Shown here one piece after another: positions 46,673-60,384 of a stretch of 64,000 bases of DNA. The position numbers and the translations under genes are program-made. Each line of letters opens with the position of its first letter. Position 1 is the first letter of the stretch. Under the pieces are notes generated by a model. It saw nothing but the letters and a program-made list of their open reading frames with translations. It did no database searches and had not been told where the DNA came from. Source of the DNA: Artemisia argyi (lineage: Eukaryota; Streptophyta; Magnoliopsida; Asterales; Asteraceae); NCBI GenBank assembly GCA_030686995.1, contig CM060684.1, positions 4,324,928 through 4,388,927 on the forward strand, written 5' to 3'.

Positions 46673-47539
46673 TTATGGGCAGAATGTAATGACATAGTTA
46701 GCGCCAGTATTACATGTAAAAGTGCTTGTTGAGTCGTCATAAGCGTAAGAATAAGCCTGGGGGCAAAGATTCTTGAAAAACATCGAATAATTTGTTGGCG
46801 GGCATGTGTTTGGTGTATTGAAATCTCCAGTGCAACAATATTGTGGCGTGCCAAACTCCACACAGGCACTATTACATCCAATTGTTGCACCAGATCCATT
46901 TTTCACAGCGAGCTCAGAAGGGCATTGAGAGTTAATATCAACCGGACAACTCGTTGATGCACAACCATTGTTTGGAGCAATAGAAACAGGTACATTAAAA
47001 CCGTCAACAAGACTAACATCAAAAAAATCTTGTCCATTTGCACCTCCTATGGTAAACTCAGCAAGCGTTGCAGGTGGGGTTGCACCAGCACCGTTGCATG
47101 TTACTTGACCCGAACCACAGTCTCCGCTGTTACAACGGAAATTTCCACCATCATTTGAACATTCATATCGAGCCCAGACTCGACCGGACCATGGCGTAGG
47201 GATGTTAATATTGTTCGAGGCACCGGATGCCAATTGGAATCCTGTCAAAACTGATGTTCCACTGCTGGTCAATGTTGCTGGTGCGATACTAAATGGGCAA
47301 CTGTTTGTAATGGTGAAAACAGCAGAATGAACACCTGCTAAATCGTTTATATTATACATTTATACGCATTATGTGCATGACAATATCAGACATTTATTAA
47401 AGAGTAACAACGACATCATAGTTAACGAGTATGCTTGCTTTTCTATTTTGCTTTATTAAAAAGACTTGCATATAATAAAGTACTTACCATATATCAAGTT
47501 GATGGCTAGAAGAAGAGCATAGGCGAGTTGAAATTTCAT
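46673..47539 (-). CDS. Thaumatin-like protein C (PR-5), two exons
   Basis: Exon 1 is 47539-47488 and exon 2 is 47334-46673, with a 153-bp intron. The 237-residue precursor has the same sequence as TLP-A: signal peptide, 16 cysteines, acidic cleft residues and two N-glycosylation sequons. It lies in copy B of the 12.3-kb duplication, and I found no coding difference from TLP-A, so the two would make the same protein. Only homopolymer length in the 5' leader (poly-A near 47550) differs nearby. If the duplication is real, this is a recent dosage increase of one PR-5 protein; if it is an assembly artefact, A and C are one gene. Confidence 0.93.
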
Positions 47540-47603
47540 GTTTGATAAAAAAAAAAGTGTAAGATATGTTATTGTGATGAAAAACTCACACTAAGAGTTT
47601 GGC

Positions 47604-47610
47604 TTTTATA
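47604..47610 (-). promoter_or_regulatory. TATA box of TLP-C
   Basis: TATAAAA, same position relative to the ATG as in TLP-A to within the poly-A length difference. Confidence 0.7.
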
Positions 47611-48704
47611 GGGGGATTACATATGGACATATACATCTTAATTTTATAAAACGTTTAATTGACTTAGTAGTTAGTCGTATGTTATTTAAGCAACGCTAAT
47701 AAATAAAATGCAGAAAGAAGTATCATTTAAGCAATGTTATTAAATATTGATTTGACATTAAACTATTAGCATATTGGTGTTCATTTCCATTTAAAAGTTA
47801 TGAACATAAGAACTTCACAAAATAAAACTGTAGTTTCTTTTTTTATTTTTATTTTTAACAGAGATTACATTTCACTCCTCACAAATGGAGGTAATTTGAA
47901 CACAACAAGTTACATCGAATATAATGGGAAAAATCGAAACCGACTTGCCAAACAAAATACACAAGGTAACAAGTTAAGCCAAAACAAGACATACACAATA
48001 ATGGTTGTGACAGACTACAGCAACACCATACAAGGGTGGGGTAATCACCAAAGTGAGCTTTTGGTAAACTATAGTTAAAACTATAGAAATTAGACTTTTT
48101 AGTGCTTTCATATCTATGTGTTCTTAAAAAGTCGAATTTTGTTAAACAAAATATTAGTTTAACATTTTCTAATTGATTACTATATGAAATTAAGCCTTGT
48201 TTGACAAATATTTTTTTACACCTTTTGAATTTATAAAAAAATATAGAAGCTTTTTGAGTAGTTTTTGGAATTGAAAGCAGTTGGAGGTCGTAAACTAACT
48301 AATTACAATACTATCTTTACTAACCAATTAGTGTGTTGTAATTACATTTTTGATATCTTTTTATGTCAAATTAACATTTTAAGTACGAGCTTCGGTCACT
48401 TTGCCAAGCTTGTCTGAAATTAAAAATTCAAACTCTAGCTTCAGCTTTAACTAATATGTGTTGTGGAAATAGGTGCTCTTTCGAAATGGCTTATAAGCTA
48501 TTAAGTTAAAAAGCATATGTACATTGAAATAAATTGATGATCCAGACACCTTTTCAAAACAATGGGTCAAAACATGTCTGTTTAAACTAGTCATTTTGAA
48601 GTGGTGGTTGAAACGAGCTAGGGTTGGCTAACTTGTCTAAATATTTCCCCAAAAGCATGCTTTAATGGAATTAATATATATTAAATGAGAACTAAAACGA
48701 CGTC

Positions 48705-51700
48705 GCACTGTGAATAGTGACTCGCAGCCTCTAGCTTAGCCCATTTGTCCAGCCCAGTTTCGTTTTTATTTTGGATAAATGATCATTGTACCTCCCTAGC
48801 TTCCATACACACCCAGAAATTTCCAGACACCCATACACCGACTCAAACCATATATCATTAATTTCTGCACTCAAGCACAAGATCAAGGAGAGGATTATTA
48901 GAAGCAAGAGAAACACGATCTCGAATGAAACCACTTATAATAATAGGTAAATTAACAATTTTGATTTATGGGTTTATGATATCTAGGTTGATTTGTGATG
49001 TGGGTTTATGATATTTTGCTGTTTTATGCTTTTATAGTATGAAATTTATAATTTACTTTTTTTTTTTAATTGTTTGAGTGTTTATTTCTTATGATTTTGT
49101 TTTGTTATAATTTTTTTGTTAAAAATTGTTGTAAAAAATGGATACTAGGTTAGATATAAGCATAAATGTTGATTTGGACTTCCTATAGGTAACTATTCTT
49201 AGGAGAGCGCCTAGCGGTTGGCAAGTGTGATGATAACCTGAAGGTCACCCGTTTGTTTATGTGATGGTGCAGTGGATGAGCTCAAAAGAAATTGAGAGGG
49301 TATAGTTTTCTGATTTGGTTAAAGTATGTTTTTTTTAAATAAGATTACTGTTCGTTTGTGTTTTTATTTTTATGCATTCGGTGCTTTGAAATAACAGATT
49401 AATAGCTACGGATATATGTTATTCACTCATCTATTTATTTTTCACGAACTCTCTAATTCTCATGGTCCTTTGATTCAAGGAAACTCAAGAAATGCGCGTC
49501 CCACTTTAAAGTCATTGACAGAGTTTGAACCTTTTTACGACTATTCAGCGGTCAAGACAAATGCCATGGTTAAATGGTAGGAGCAGTCAGGTTTCTTTAA
49601 GGTTGATTCCTGCAACGATAAACCTACGTTCACAATGGTAAGCCTTTTAATGATTTGGTTATAGAAATGGATCAACAGATAATGATATCATATGTTATGT
49701 GATATTGCTTATGTGTAAGTAATGTACATTCTTCCACTTCCTAATGTGACAGGAGCTCTACATCTTCATTATGCGTTGGCTGCTGCTATCCAAGATACGA
49801 TAATGTAAAATCGGGGTTCATGTTCAATGAAAGAATCAGGTATCTTGAAGTATGGATGTGGCACGATGAGCAGGTTGGGAACGTTAGTAGCGCGTCATGC
49901 TGGGCCGCTCGGGTGACGTTAACCTGTATGTAGTTTTCTTTTTCCCATTCTCATGTTTTCCTATCAAAGCTGTCGTGACATGATTATGCTTTTTTAGACG
50001 ATGGTAGTCTGATTTTTGTATCAACAATCCATGCAATGAGTGATGAAACTCAGGTGTATTTTTTTACTTTATGTATACAAATAATAAGTTGTTTTGGAAA
50101 CCTAGACGCTTATACGAGTTCATTTTTTTATTAACATCGCAACTGCCTTGCAGGTTAGTCCATTATAAAGGGTGGTTGGGAACGAGTTAGGAAGACGTGC
50201 TATGGTGTGCCAACAGATACGCCTGGTATTGGATGTTCATAAAATAAGGTATGCTATAACATGCTCATATCATAGTGTGTTAGAATAAGGTATGCTATAA
50301 CATGATCTATACCCATTACCTACACGACGTTGATGCTCTTATGGTGACAGCCGCTCATCCGACCACGTCCGTTGCTGGCGAACAGAATATTCGCTGATTA
50401 TGCACAGGTTGTTTGTAATTTTAATATGCATACATTTAAAAACATTTTTGCATACTCTCAGAAGGACTTATCAAACATGTGATGGTCTTATCATTTTAGG
50501 TAACCCTTACTTGACCGCACACGATCCAACAGAGGATGGTGCATCGCCACCGACAATAGCGGCTGACCACTTTTTTGTCTATTGTTTGGATCAAATGTGG
50601 AGGATTTAGGTAAGCTTATTTAAGTAGGTTAACCTTTTTTATTTTATAATCACGCCTGCTTAATGAGTCAATCTGACCTTTTTCTTATGTCATAGTCATT
50701 CAATCGCCACTTTTTGATACTACACAAGTGCACGCAGCATAATTTTGCAAGGAATCATGCCACTGAGAATGATTCTGAGAAACATCTGGTATGATAACTT
50801 TTTCTTTGATCCTACCACTTCAGGAAATGTGTATGGGTAAACTAATACAAGCAAGTTGACGCCAGACAAGGGCAAACAAACATAGCAACTTACCAATATT
50901 TTGTTACTTATCATCACTTTCTCATGACTTCAAATGTTAATACATGAGATATGTGAATACATAATACATGTACTTACTTATATGTAATGTCGCTGCAGAT
51001 ACGTCATTTGGGATTCACCCACTAACACTCCTATAAAGAGCTGACATTTTTCAAATAACAGCCACTCAAGACACTGTCGCTGGTGTTCTGAAAAGTAGAA
51101 TTTGGCACCCGTGCCTGCCTGGTAGGTGATTTGAAAATGCCCGCACTAAATCACTTTCATATGTTCTTTATGATACCCCGATTAAACCTCTGGTGGTATT
51201 GTCGTGTTAGGCGAGCGTTATTCGAGTCCAAGCCATGGGAGAAAGGCTGGTGAAACAAGGTTGTCCATGTGGTGATATCATCTTTCCATTTTGCACTTTT
51301 ACTTAATGAAAAAAACGTGTAGAGTACAAAATGTTAGTTTCATTGGAATACAAATTTCTTTTACCAGACTTCCGATATGATTTTTTTTTAATCCTTTAGC
51401 AATACCGTAATTCATATTTCCTATCCCAACAAGTTCTCTGATTGTTTATCTGCCCATTGTTTTAGGGACTGACGTTTTGCGGTTGACCCTTCCAACAAGA
51501 CAAACCACTAAGAGAAGTAGAACAACACCGTCAACCATTGCAGGAAGAACTGCTGCACAGAAGACACACACCAACGACGCCATTCACAGGTTAGCCATAT
51601 GCAATTGCCTTCTCTGATTTGCTTATGTTGTTTTACCTGAAAAAAATGATCCGCTATCATGCCAGCTCTAATGTTACAGAACAGGTGAGTTTATGTTTTT

Positions 51701-54700
51701 GGCAAATTCGGTTCACATTTCTTTTTATTTAAGGGGGTGTTTTTTTAGTGTCCTTAGGCCTTATAAGCTTATGTATATTTGAAAAATATCAAAAACCACT
51801 TTTTCAGTGTATGGGTTTATCAAGATCAGCTTATGACAAAATCATTAGTTCAATTTGGTAGGCTCATAGGCTGAAAAAATGGTCTTATCAGCTATTTTCA
51901 AATATATATAAGCCCAGTAAATAAGCTAGCACAAACACCCCTGTAAAGTGTAATATATGGTCACTAGGCTGCTGATTCAGTTGCTGTTGCTGTTTTGCAG
52001 GTAATAGCTGAACAATTCTTTTTTACAAGGCCAATAGGACATTACAGCTAGCGTAGAAATCCAATTCCAGAATAGCCGAAAGCGATTTTCATGATGTCTC
52101 CCAGCAAAATTGCAGACAAAGATGTATCTATGGTGTGTTGAAAAATATTAAGTGAGTGGTGTAAAACATCAGCATCATTTGGTTATCTTTGGAACTTGAC
52201 TATCAAACAATAAGGTAAGTGCAAAAGCATTAACATCATGAAGTTTTTATGTGCAAAAGTTAGGAGTTGCAGTGTGTTTTTAAAACAGTGGAAATGTGCA
52301 TATAATAATCTTGCAATAAGATTGACTACTTAATAAGTCACAAAACAAAGCTCAAAAAACTAATGGTACAAATAAACCGCCTCAGAAGTTACATTATGTT
52401 CGGAATAGTGAACTACCGAAGAGGGACATCTTTGTTTTTTTATAGCATAAGATTAAATTGTTGATGTATTGCCCATTAGCAAGCCGTAAACGGTAATTTT
52501 TTTTATCATTATGCTGAAACATATCTGGCATTTTTTTCTGACCGAAGGAAGTTGAAGAATGGTAAAGAATACATTGGAGGGCTTATTTTTTGATGCGTAC
52601 ATGTTCATAAAAAAAGGTTTTAAGAATTTTTTTGTCGATGCCTAAAAAAGGCCTGTTAACAACTCGAGGTATATTTATCATTTCTTCTTGATCTTATGTT
52701 TTACTCAGTTACCCACATCATTGTATGTATATTAGTTGTGGTCTTTGCTTTAATTCAGTAGGTTTTCAGTGCCACAAATAAGAGGGATATGGTAGAAAAG
52801 ATAGACAGCAAGTTACACGTCGTGGGATGAAAACGATGGTCCTTGAAAATATATTTTAAAAATGGCGTAGGCCAGATTTCTATATAGCCTTATGTTTCTG
52901 TCTTTACAAATAACTAATGTATAATTTGTCTTCAAAATATATATTTTCGGAATATTGTATACTTGGTTTGACCAAATAAATTTTGTGGCTCAAGAACTTT
53001 TTAGCAATTATATTTGGCTATTGTCTTCGACCAATAACGTCTTTATCCAAAAATCTGGAAGTGGTCTTTCAACTTAGGAATAAAGTCATGTTTCAATATA
53101 TGCATAAATGGGTTGGACATACTTGCATAAACTATGAATCTATAGCGTGGACGTACGACTATACTTGGGATGGCTTACATAATTGATTCAAGTTTTGCTC
53201 CACGAATGTTTATATAGCGTGCAATTATTAACGAAGTGAACGACGCTCCGCCACAACACGGCGGGCCGTCGCCCACCTCGTTGTATATCATTCATTGAAA
53301 ACTTCTGTTTTGGGCAAATATGTAATTTTTGAAGTTTCCTTGGGTATATACGAAATTCCTCCTATGATCAAATATTGCCCTAAATCGTTTCTTTTTGAAT
53401 TTTAAGTACTTGGGACAATAAAGATGAAACCGGCGTGTTTTGGACCAAATTGGAAGAAGAAGTAAAGAAAATTGATCAAGTCACGAATCTGTTAGACATG
53501 GGGCTTTGACGGCGTCAAAACCTACAACGTGACGCCGTCACTTGTAATTGAAGACCCAAACTCAATGCAATTTTATAACGTGACAGCTCAAAAGAATTAT
53601 AACGTGGCGGCATCGAGAAACACCTGACGACGTCATGACGGCAGATTACACAAACAAAACCCTAATTGGAGGCGAGCTGACGGCGTCACAAATTGCAAGT
53701 GGCGCCGCCACAGTAGTAAATCTATATATAGTTTTCGAATCTTTTTCATTCAATGTAACATCTTGAAGGAACACTTTGGAGGACAAAACCCTAGACGATT
53801 TTCATAGCTTTTGTAAGGCTTTTTCAACCCTTTTTATCAATGTTTAATTGAAGATAAGTTATTCATTTAATTATTCAATATGTCTATGTGTAGTTTAATT
53901 AATTGTTTTTCTTTTTTTCATTTTAACATGCTAGGCTGGATTTGTATGTGTTTGCTTATATCTAATGAAACCTAGCTATTGATCATTGATTTGTCGTCTC
54001 TTGTTTAATTGATTGCATAGCGTTAAGAGTAGGAAAACAGGCTTCTCTATTATATGTGCTAGCTTGAACATCTTACTAAACGAAACCATGGAGTGCACTA
54101 TTGGTTTATCTAGTTGTATTTATTGCATGAATTGTAGCTTGTAGATCCTAGAAAACTTAATAGACTTTAAGGGTTTTAGGGGAGACTTATATGTGCATAG
54201 AGTTAGGACTTCGTCACCTCCCCACGACCAATATTAAAAAATACAACACTTTGATTAAAACAAGGACGTAAAAATTCTACAAATCAGTAGGAAATAACTA
54301 GGGAGTAAATAAATCTAAATAAACACGGTTTCCTCATTATAAAAGCTACCACTTTATTTTCTTGTTTATTAGTTTAATTTAACTTATTATTTAGTTTTGT
54401 TTTGGTTAATTAGTAGCCAAAACGCCCACTCTTTCAAACCCTGAGATTTTAATTACTTTTATAAAATATAAAAATACAAAAAGAATTATCCCTCACATTT
54501 AGACCTATTTCGACATACACTTCGGCATTCACATACACTATTCCCTCAGAGAACGATAAATCCCCCATGTCTTACCTATACTACACTACAACGGTTAGGT
54601 ACACTGCCTAAGAGGATTGTAAAACTTCTTGTGAGGTCTTAAAACCGCCACACCAGATAGTCAAGACAAAATAACGAGGTTTATATGTCTTAGTTTATAC

Positions 54701-56332
54701 AAACAAGAATGCGTTAAGATGTCTTAGTTTATACAAATTAGAATGCGTTAAGATTAAAAAGAAAGGTTGCGTTTACTTTAAGTGAGCTTTTAAATAAGCT
54801 GTTGTTAATTATCAACTATTTTACTTAATTATATCGGTTGGTGTACACTTTATGAATATTGTTATTTGTTAGTCTTCAATTAGAAGTAAAATCATTTATT
54901 TTGGAACTAAAGTTTTTATTGTACAAGTTAGACAATAGTATTGTTGTTATACACAGGCTCACATATTCATATATCATCGTTCACATTTGTTAACTTCACT
55001 TACAGATGAAATCACATAAACATGTTTTTTTTAAGTTATCACCGTTAAAATGCTGATTATAACAATTTAATTATTGTTAATTCATGTAAATTAGCTAAGT
55101 CGCAACTATAAACAGACTCGCGACTATCGCAAGGCGGTACGCTCTGCTCTCTCGCGACCCCACTCTAATCAAAATACTAAAGGCCCCTCCGAAAGATTCA
55201 AAGGGCGAGGACTGAAATGAGAAAGGCTTGTAGACTCGAGACACTGAACGAGACATTCCAAAGCTAAAGCACAAATTAGAAAGGCTTTGGTGACAGTAGG
55301 TGCGCGGAGCCAGAGCTCGGTATGTTCGCCCACTTCAGAGTCTTCGCCTTTAGATAACAATAAGTGTCCACCCCTTAGGTCACCAAACTACGATGAGAGT
55401 TTCGCCTTTTGAAGTGACAGTCACGTAGGGTGGCCGGGCCAAGCCGAGTCAGAAAGGCTTTGATGACTCAAGGTTCATATTATGGAAAGCAGAATGAGGG
55501 GAAGAGGGGGTAGCCCTCGGCCCCATCATCCAATTCGCTCCAACAGACAGGCTTGGTTATGTTGTCAAAGCAACTTCGTGACTTTTGTGTACCCATCAGA
55601 CGGCAGCCCAATTGCAGTCTGTTTCTTCATATCACTGAGTTACAACATCGTATTTGTTCGTCACTCATAGAGTCATAGGTACTGATTTCAACATATTTGA
55701 GAAATTTCATTGGTTTATACACGATCGAGATATGTCTCTAAACTCTAGTAGTTGAGATAATCTTAGTTAACTGTGGACCGAGATATTGTCGTTCATAGAG
55801 GACCGAGACATGACCCATTTTTTCGACCGGAACTGGTTGAACCGGTGGAACCAGCCGAGTAGAACCGGGTTATTTTTTGATTATAACCAATAAACGTTTT
55901 TTTATCACTACAACTATCTACTGCTATAAAATCCCGTTGCTATGCACGGGTACTCGGTTTTAAAACATTGATTAAACACTAACATTATTAAAGTGAATGA
56001 AAATAAGATGGGTTATAAACGAAAATAATAATAAAAGTTTATAGTTTTCATAAATAGTTTACGTAATTAATAATTTCAAATCCAAGAATTAAAAAACTCG
56101 TGCTAGTTTTAAAACTTCATTATATTCCTATATGACTTTATTGGTGACTTGTAGCAATTAATGAAATTAAAAATTAGTTAAGCAATTGCTTCCTACAAGT
56201 ACGATCAAAATTGACATAACATAAACATATGACTTATTCAACACGTATTTATAAATACTTTCCAAAACTACATTACAAATTCCTTCATGACCCGCATTAA
56301 CAACAAGTATCACAAAGTCAACTCTTCTTTCA
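48705..56332. other. Copy B of the unassigned and relic-rich region
   Basis: It repeats 3001-10649: possible decayed multi-exon sequence (to about 53200), LTR-like relic (53200-54660), dispersed repeat (54657-55094), GC-richer island (about 55095-55673, lacking 20 bases of copy A) and CTCGGTC unit (about 55690-55817). No intact gene. Confidence 0.5.
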
Positions 56333-58749
56333 TCTATACTATATTATAAAGGATTTATGACATTTCTAGAATGGAAAGCTTAAAAAATTAAGATTCAACA
56401 CTTGCTTATAATGGAAAATTTTAATAAGTACATTTATAATAGCATTGATTGAAATACTTTAAAGGATTCTTTATAGACATGTTTGTAAAAAAATAAAAAA
56501 TAAATACAAAGGAATTTAATAAAAGAAAAAAAAAACGTCTATAACGATAATTACCTAATTAATGTTATGTTTAAAATACCCCTAACATGAAAAATATTTG
56601 TTATTATACATATTGTACAAACTAATAAAACACACAAAGTTTCATACAATTTACATATGGTTTTAAAAAATAGACCGGAACAACGGGTTCAACCGAAAAC
56701 CGGAGTCACTACCGGTTCAGCTAGACCATAAAGTCATCCGAAAACGATATTATTAAATCATAAGAGTTTCAAAACGCATACTAAATTACAATGTTCAAAA
56801 ATTATCATTAAATCTCAAGAGTGCCTCGAGAACCAACATATACACCTTTTAGAATTTTTTTGATAAAACTTACCATAAAAACTAAAAACTTTGTTTTATA
56901 AAAATCGGATGATTTTTTCAAAGCAGAGGATGCAAAGGTGCAATGAGATAATTGTTTATTAACATGATTATACACATTTTCACATATCTATATCTACTAC
57001 ATTATAAAGAATTTGGGACATTCCTAAAATGGAAAGCTTAAAAAATTAAGATTCAACACTGGCTTATAATGGAAAATTTTAATAAGTACATCTATAATAG
57101 CATTGATTAAAACACTTTAAAGCACTCTTTATCGATATGTTTGTAAAAAAAATAAAAAAAAATACAAAGGAATTTAATAAAAGAAAAAAAACATCTATGA
57201 CAATAATTAACTAATTAATGTTATGTTTAAAATACCCCTAACATGAAAAATACTTGTTATTATACATATTGTACAAACTAATAAAACACAAAAAGTTTCA
57301 TACAATTTACATATGGTTTTAAAAAACGGACTGGAACAACGGGTTCAACCGGAAACCGGAGTCACCATCGGTTTAGCTAGACCATAAAGTCATCCGAAAA
57401 CGATATTATTAAATCAATAGAGTTTCTAAACGCATACTAAATTACAATGTTCAAAAATTATCATTAAATCGCAAGAGTGCCTCGAAAACCAACATATATA
57501 TCTTTTAGAATTTTATTGATAAAACTTACCTAAAAAACGAAAAACTTTGTTTTATAAAAATCGGACGGTTTTTTCAAAGCAAATGATGCAAAGGTGCAAA
57601 GCAATAATTGTTTATTTACATGATTATACACATTTGCACATATCTATATCTATAATACATTATAAAGCATTTGGGACATTCCTAAAGTGGAAGGCTTAAA
57701 AAATTAAGATTCAACACTTGCTTATAATGGAAAATTTTAATAAGTACATTTATAATAGCATTGATTGCAATACTTTAAAGCACTCTTTATAAACATGTTT
57801 GTAAAAAAAAATAAAAAAAAAATACAATGGAATTTAATAAAAGAAAAAAAAACGACTATAACAATAATTACCTAATTAATGTTATATTCAAAATACCCGT
57901 AACATGAAAAATATTTGTTATTATACATATTATACAAACTAATAAGACACACAAAGTTTCATACAATTTACATATGCTTTTAAAAAACGGACCCGAACAA
58001 CGGGTTCAACACGAACCGAAGTCACCACCGGTTCAGCTAGCCCATAAAATCACCTGAAAACGATATTATTAAATCAATAGAGTTTCAAAACGCATACTAA
58101 ATTCAATGTTCAAAAATTATCATTAAATCGCAAAAGTGCCTCGAGAACCAACATATACACCTTTTAGAATTTTTTTGATAAAACTTACTGTAAAAACTAA
58201 AAACTTTGTTTTATAAAAATCGGACGATTTTTTTCAACGCAAAGGATGCAAAGTGATAAGTGCTAATTATATATTTTATATTTATTACATATATTTTGTA
58301 TAATAATAATTATACTCTTTAAAGTAATCCACATGACTTTTTAAAAATATTTAGTTTTTCTTTATATATATAAATACTCTTTTACGTGTATCATCCATCT
58401 ATGTGGGACAAATATAACAAGCATTTTTTAGAGAACTAAATTTTCTTCGGTATAATGTAAGTGACTTTTGAATTTCGCTATAGAGTTATTATTTAATGAT
58501 AACTTGCGAATACGGGCCATTGTTGACTACTTTATAATATATCATCTACCAACTCAGTACAGTCACAACATCACGTGTATAATCTACAGTTTTTATATGA
58601 GAAATATTGTTATTGCATAAAACTATTCAAAACTAAAATTTTCATCATCCGTATGTCTATTGTATCGTAAAAATATAACTAAAACAAAATTTCTCTGAAT
58701 ACTATTATTGCATGGTACCCGCCACTGCAACGCGTGGGTACCCTGCTAG
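56333..58749 (+). mobile_element. Helitron, non-autonomous, complete ends (2417 bp)
   Basis: The 5' end TCTATACTATATTATAAAG follows an A. The 3' end is CTAG (58746-58749) followed by T, preceded by a hairpin with stem GGTACCC/GGGTACC (58714-58742). This A|TC...CTAG|T arrangement is that of Helitrons. The body is mostly a 658-bp direct repeat in three units (phase marks 56381, 57039, 57697), each with a version of the 5' end (CATTATAAAG). Each carries a segment like GGAACAACGGGTTCAACCG. No Rep/helicase frame, so it depends on others for movement. Confidence 0.8.
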
Positions 58750-58859
58750 TATTTATCAATAACGAAATCGTGTGTTCATTTTTAACTGGGCTAAAAAAAA
58801 ATAAAAAATAAATAAAAAAATCTCACTTTTATTAACTTTTCACTTTGACCACATGAGCA

Positions 58860-59228
58860 TTTCGACCCGAATCCCGGAACCGAACCGGAACCGTACCAAA
58901 ACTGTGCCGATCCCGATATACGATACGCTACAAGGACTACGAAATAAGGTGAAAAAAATCGAGACCACTAATTCGGTACGGGACAGGCACTAAATCAGGA
59001 AATTCCAAAAAATGGGGAAAACCCGATTTTCTGGTATCGGTACTGGTACCGACACCGGTACCGGTATCCGAATCCCCTTCAGTACGGTACCGGTACCGAC
59101 ACCGACACCGGTACCGGTATCCGAATCCCGTTTGGTACGGTACCGGTACCACAAATTTATGCTCGGGAAGAAATCGGTACCACTAATTCGGTACAGGATC
59201 GGTACGGGACTGGTACCGTGCTCATCCC
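58860..59228. repeat. GGTACCGG-rich repeat
   Basis: Dense GGTACCGGTACC-like and CCGAATCCC words, including two near-identical units (about 59040-59090 and 59092-59140). The right end GTGCTCATCCCTA resembles a hAT-type terminus, but I could not define a matching left end or a target duplication. Confidence 0.6.
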
Positions 59229-59231
59229 TAG

Positions 59232-59233
<2 letters not shown>

Positions 59234-59318
<85 letters not shown>
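59234..59318 (+). repeat. (TA)n microsatellite
   Basis: About 85 bases of uninterrupted TA joining two different repeats. Confidence 0.97.
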
Positions 59319-59321
<3 letters not shown>

Positions 59322-59466
59322 AGCCTAATCGAGCTTTGTATGTAAAGCTCGGGCTCGAATTCGAGCTCGATTAATAAATGAGCTTCAATTTAGGCTCAAG
59401 ATCGAGCTCGATCTTGTTTAGACTTGGATCGTTCGAGTTTTTTACCAATTCAATCCCGAGCTATTT
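59319..59466. mobile_element. Truncated copy of the GAGCTCG hAT-like element
   Basis: Matches about 20060-20200 of the complete element (AAGCTCGGGCTCGA, AATGAGCTTCAA, CGAGTTTTTTACCAAT). Its left part is replaced by the TA run. Confidence 0.7.
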
Positions 59467-59484
59467 ACGTGTCAGTAGGGTAAG

Positions 59485-60380
59485 GTTGACCCGACCCGAA
59501 CCCGAACCCGAACCCAAACCCGATAAGGCTTATTGGGTCGGGTTAAATCAGGTTAAAAAATCTTGTCAGGTTGTTTTGACCCGAACCCGATAACCCGAGA
59601 GTGTTATCGGGTCGGGTCGGGTTGAATTATTTATTTTATCAGATTATTGGATCAACCCGATAAAACCCGAAAGATACTGTTTAGCTTTGTTTCAATACAA
59701 ATTTACAAGTTCGAAGGTATAGTATCAGTGTTTTTTTCCATACAACTATGGATTTCTTTTCATGCTACCTGCTTTAATTATTTTTGGGTTCTAATTTCAT
59801 ACTAATGACATCAGTAGCATGGACCTATTTATTTACTGTTAGTTTTCAATCTTGAACTTTGCCTTTAACTTGATGTATTGCGTATCACCAGCATTTTTAA
59901 TTCACCAAAAAGTGTTTCTGTATATGTATATTTCCAAACATCGCCGCAAACCAGAAACACATAACGATTAAGAAAGAATCAAGATCTAAACAATATCTTC
60001 GATGACTAAACTAATAAGAACGTACTGTTAATGATGGTATACTTCATTTACTTTTCACATGCAACATTTTTATATGCAATAGATGTGTCTACCTGTATAC
60101 ATATTACGAAAACTTGGTGACAACTTTGATCTTTAGACGTATATTGTTATATCTCATACAACCCCGATTTAGTACGTTTACATAGAGTTGGATTTATCTT
60201 ATAACCCGACAACCCGAATCACCGACCCGACTTAACCCGACCCGATAAACATTTGAACCCGATAACCCGATTTCTTATCGGGTTGGGTTGCGTGTCACTT
60301 TTTAAAAACTCAAAACCTAACTCAACCCGACCCGATGTACCCGATATACACGATAACCCGACCCGATAACACGCCTACCT
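59485..60380. repeat. CCCGAA/CGGGTT-rich repeat with a non-repetitive core
   Basis: Both ends (59490-59660 and 60205-60380) are made of ACCCGAACCCGA and its complement CGGGTCGGGTT, in opposing arrangement around a core of about 540 bases. It may be another non-autonomous DNA element, but ends and duplications could not be fixed. Confidence 0.55.
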
Positions 60381-60384
60381 CTAA

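Larger units (their letters stand above)
45707..57997 (+). repeat. Segmental duplication, copy B (contains TLP-C)
   Basis: This is the near-identical direct partner of 1-12316. The offset drifts only from 45706 to 45681 through small indels. Here the Helitron continues intact past the breakpoint (to 58749), so copy B keeps the ancestral right junction and copy A looks like the derived or truncated one. To the left, 45340-45706 resembles the left flank of TLP-B (16990-17280), so the homology between TLP units extends further than the near-identical block. Confidence 0.95.

Noticed and set aside
1..57997. The two 12.3-kb copies as LTRs of a giant retroelement
   Set aside because: They contain a normal gene and old relics, no TG..CA ends, no primer site, and no coding core common to retroelements between them as a unit.
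59012..59374. Open frames of GTGTD/YIYI repeats on both strands
   Set aside because: Direct translation of the GGTACC repeat and the TA run.
59485..60380. CCCGAA arrays as interstitial telomere repeats
   Set aside because: The unit is ACCCGA, not the plant CCCTAAA, and the arrays oppose each other around a core.
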